64,000 nt of DNA, from contig VSJF01000013.1 in assembly GCA_009739215.1 (NCBI GenBank), positions 372,001 through 436,000 on the forward strand, in the 5' to 3' direction. The notes under the pieces were generated by a model. It was not told the DNA's origin and searched no databases. It was given only the letters and a program-made list of their open reading frames with translations. This document shows, in pieces, positions 61,048 to 64,000 of the stretch. The stretch comes from Floccularia luteovirens (lineage: Eukaryota; Basidiomycota; Agaricomycetes; Agaricales; Squamanitaceae). The first letter of the stretch is position 1. The number at the start of each line of letters is the position of its first letter. A program made the translations under genes and the position numbers.

Positions 61048-61290
61048 TGTGGATAATTTCCTGTCGAGAGCTACTGTGGCGATAGCAGAGGACGAGACAA
61101 GCCGGGAGCTTTTGTACAGGACTTGACTGAAGAAAGAACGAGACAGTTTGGGAAAGAAACTTTGAGAGAAGTGACCGACTTTAGTAATACCAGGAGACGA
61201 AAGCTCTGCTGATCAATGTGCTTTTGCGATCAGGTGATCACCGAAATCACCCTGGTCTGAGCAGTATTGGTACTGGGGTCTGCCCCACAT
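61048..61290 (-). other. Possible in-frame mitochondrial leader of TRR1
   Basis: Directly upstream of the TRR1 ATG the same frame stays open for 161 nt (61048-61208) and reads KLSRSFFSQVLYKSSRLVSS then SAIATVALDRKLST. It is rich in Ser, Arg, Lys and hydrophobic residues, with only one Asp. No ATG lies within it. A candidate 42-nt intron with GTGATT...GATCAG ends (61209-61250) would join it in frame to an ATG at 61290 (MWGRPQYQYCSDQ), for a 67-residue extension. Alternatively initiation could use CTG codons inside it. Whether it is translated is an inference. Confidence 0.4.
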
Positions 61291-61449
61291 TTCAATTCTC
61301 TTACTGATTTACTGTATGATCGCTCTTAAGAGCTACTATCGGTTAAATCACTATATACAGACAAAAGTAGATGCTATAAGAAATTATTTAATAATGGATC
61401 TCAATGTATGGCTACACAAAACAATAGAACAAGCTCATTATCTATTTTT

Positions 61450-62699
61450 TTAGTGGCTACTTGCAAATGTACCGATACGGCCACCATCCACAAGCAGAAC
61501 CGAACCATTGACATATGAGCCTGCTTCGCTTGCCATGAACATGATGAAGCCAGCAATATCCTGTGGATACCGATGTATTCATTAACGGTAGTTTTAGAGC
61601 GAAAGTTAATCGTTACTCACGTCTCCTGTCCCAAGTCTGCGCGACGGGGTCGACTCAGCAATAGCAGCAAGGTTGACCTGCAAATTCAGTGATGGTTCCG
61701 TCATTTCTAGTAAAACGTCGTAACTATGACATAATATAGATGTAATATAGATGTGGTACTCACCACTCGGGTAGACACCAGGTGCCAGAACGTTACTCCT
61801 GATGCCCCAGGGAGCCAGCAAGTTGGCCAAAATTTTACCAAGATGGGTGCAGGCATGTTTCGACAGAGTATATGAGGCAGAGAAGATCTTTGCGTCCACT
61901 CTGAACGATCCTGATGACGAGACAGAGATGACCTGTGAGCTGTGGTAGGGTGGCTTCAAAGGGCTTGTTGAGCCTCCTGCCAAACGTATCTTCCTGATAT
62001 TTCCCTGATGCAAAAGGTCAAGGAAAGCAACTGTGGTATAGTAAATTGCAGTAGTGTTGGTTGCAAATGACTCGGCAAAGTCTTCGGGAGACCCTGTATC
62101 CCATAAAGCCCTTTGGAATTCCTTGATGGATGCAACCTTTTGATCAGGTTTAGGCGAGGAGGGAGGAGAAGGAGAAGGAGGGTTAACATCTTCTGACGAC
62201 TCAGGGGTTGGGAATGGATGCCTGTAAAGATTTTTTGCGATTCCCGCATTGTTGACGAGAAGATCAATGTAGCCGTGTCCAGCTTTCACTTTCTCGACAG
62301 CCTTGAGTAAACTATCGCGGCTCGTGATGTCACCTTCCAAGGGAATAATCTTGCCAAATTTCTATAGAAGTAGTCCACCAATACTTCGATCAGAACAACG
62401 AATGGGAAGAAAAAGCAAATAAATGTAATTGAGATCGGAATGATTTCGGAGATGGAGTTGTCAGATTAAAGATGGTATTACTTACACTATTTTCCCGGGC
62501 TGCTTTTTCAAGTACTTCAGCTCGGCGGCCCATAATGTATACAGTTGCTCCCTGGTGCTCAAGGGCGGTGGCCATCATGAGACCAATGCCTACATATCGT
62601 TACCAGTCGGTTCCGTAAGGAATTTGGATGTAATGACTCACCAGTTCCTCCTCCTGTGATGACTGCCACCAATTTCTCGACATTGAAAAGTCTGTTCAT
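61450..62699 (-). CDS. Short-chain dehydrogenase/reductase (SDR)
   Basis: Several exons on the minus strand. It starts MNRLFNVEKLVAVITGGGTGIGLMMATALEHQ with the TGGGTGIG nucleotide-binding motif, split by an intron after the third Gly-Thr. YIMGRRAEVLEKAAREN and FGKIIPLEGDITSRDSL follow, then LLVNNAGIAKNLY. A Pro/Ser-rich insert (VNPPSPSPPSSPKP) precedes the helix before the catalytic part: QVISVSSSGSF, then the catalytic Tyr and Lys in ASYTLSKHACTHL, and RSNVLAPGVYPSEMTEP. It ends SYVNGSVLLVDGGRIGTFASSH. The Ser-Tyr-Lys set is complete. The substrate is not deducible. The Pro-rich insert is unusual for a classical SDR but is common in the Agaricomycete subgroup with this layout. Confidence 0.82.
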
Positions 62700-64000
62700 C
62701 TCTAGGTAGTGTTACGCTGTAGAATCAAGTGTATGATGTGTTTGACTGTAAGGCATAGTTAAGAACAATTAGACCGGGTTTATGAAGGTGAGACATACGT
62801 TGATAACGGCGTTAAGAAACGTTCTACAGTACGAACTGTGGAAAGTGATGTTCCTGGGGGTGTTTATGACAATGAACATTGATTCTCCAGTGCTCTTTAT
62901 AGGTTGCAGGAAGGTAAGAATGACCACCTGTGAATACTAAACCCTTCAGGATTGATCGTTTGTTCCGCCGGCGATTGGGGAATGGTACGTTTGAAAATAT
63001 GGAACTCGGCTCAAACGGCCCTTTCAATGAACAACCACTTACCTCCTCGTTTGTTTCTCCCTTCCTGATCCTCTTATCTACCAGCTTCGCAGTGCTCAAC
63101 GCTGGTACTCAATCCGTTATAATGAGCTTGTAACTCTGAAGAAGAAAATTTGCCACCGTTGTCTACCTTCCGTCGCCCCTAAGAAGAGGCACATGGCACA
63201 GCTGAAAGAGGAATGCAGCGCGGTGTCAGAGGTCATTCCAGGCAAAACCTATCTAGTATCTACGGTTATAATTACTAGATTGGACCTTCTCCAGCCATCT
63301 CCAGTTATCACCCAAATTTTTTCCTTTTCATTATGGCTATAGTGACTCGTCGCCACCCGGAGGATTCCATTTACAAGAAGTTCATGACCAACGCGGTTGC
63401 ATCCAGTCCGATGTGATCTCATTTATCGTCAGGACAATTGACAAATGATATGTATCAATTGTATGGGACATAAAACTCATACGAACACCACTCCGCATTT
63501 CACTCAAACAAACTTCCCACTGTCTTTGAAAATCCCTTTTTTCCGTGTTGAACAATGTGATAACAGCTTTTCCTTGGGGCGAAGACAAATTTTGCAATAT
63601 CAAAGTCATACATGTTCAGTACAAAGCGCCTTTCGCGTATCCCCGAACACTGCGAAGAATTCCGGGAGATTTCTTTTTGCGGCTTTTCGACATTGTAAAC
63701 CATACAGAATAACTAATCACATTGGAGATCCAGCTGATGTGTTTCGAAATTGAGGGTGGTCGGTTCCTTAGCCGTTGAATTTCCATTAAGAATAGCGACA
63801 TGGTATCTTTATGTTTTTGAAGAACTTCACAGAACAATTTTTTTTGTTCTTGTGAACGCAGTAAGATGGAAATATTACGAAGCTCATGTATCCGAGACCC
63901 CTCGGGTCAATCAGCCTTCCGCTGCTCTTCCCTCGCTCGTTTTGTCCAAGGGCATAACATTTTGAACAGGTTCTTGATCGTACACTCCGATCGCACGGTG
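62700..64000. other. Right-edge interval without a supportable gene
   Basis: About 1.3 kb. A minus-strand frame at 62824-63099 (STAKLVDKRIRKGETNEE...PNRRRNKRSILKG) has a plausible GTAAGT donor inside, and frames at 63616-63837 are lysine-rich, but I recognise no family and cannot fix exons. Some may be exons of a gene that continues beyond the window. Confidence 0.3.

Noticed and set aside
62824..63099. Basic 91-codon frame as a mitochondrial or ribosomal protein
   Set aside because: An internal GTAAGT suggests splicing, but I could not build a coherent protein or match a family.

Overview
This window is nuclear DNA from a basidiomycete fungus, most likely an Agaricomycete. It holds dense intron-rich genes: introns are mostly 45-65 nt with GT-AG ends, and several exons are only 12-21 nt. 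It carries a basidiomycete-type tetraspanin, a NACHT-WD40 NLR and a fungal APH-like kinase relic. I predicted introns by hand from splice signals, reading frame and family conservation. Where exon coordinates are listed the spliced lengths were summed: they divide by three, or exceed a multiple of three by exactly the extra bases noted.

Layout. 1-5.2 kb: 3' end of ALG11, a relic copy of part of SLP1, a broken APH-family kinase (-), and intact SLP1 (SUN domain). 5.6-19 kb: conserved genes, namely a Ser-rich membrane protein, RPC9 (-), NOT2, the geranylgeranyltransferase-I beta subunit (one-base frameshift) and an ENT3-type ENTH protein. 19.8-34.3 kb: secreted or degradative functions, namely a sedolisin protease (one-base frameshift), a broken GH20 hexosaminidase (-), two related MIF4G-like genes (-), a TGL2-type lipase (-) and an intact GH20 (+). 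34.3-45.5 kb: a rearranged region in which a NACHT-WD40 NLR (-) lies between partial copies of its neighbours. A decayed 3' end of the large WD40 gene sits on one side and a decayed GH20 3' end on the other, before the full WD40 gene (-). 46.8-57.9 kb: a small membrane protein, a tetraspanin, an LEA-like membrane protein, an O-fucosyltransferase-like enzyme, a ~0.7 kb MITE with a nested fold-back insert, VMA3, and an MFS transporter. 59.7-62.7 kb: thioredoxin reductase TRR1, possibly with a cryptic mitochondrial leader, and a short-chain dehydrogenase.

Most genes are independent housekeeping functions: ER glycosylation and membrane protein folding, Pol III, CCR4-NOT, prenylation, Golgi-endosome traffic, V-ATPase and redox. 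Accessory content lies in two places, the APH relic and the NLR. Both are minus-strand genes next to partial duplicates of resident genes. Four otherwise well-preserved genes carry five one-base excesses at short homopolymers, so either sequence errors or very recent pseudogenes must be considered.
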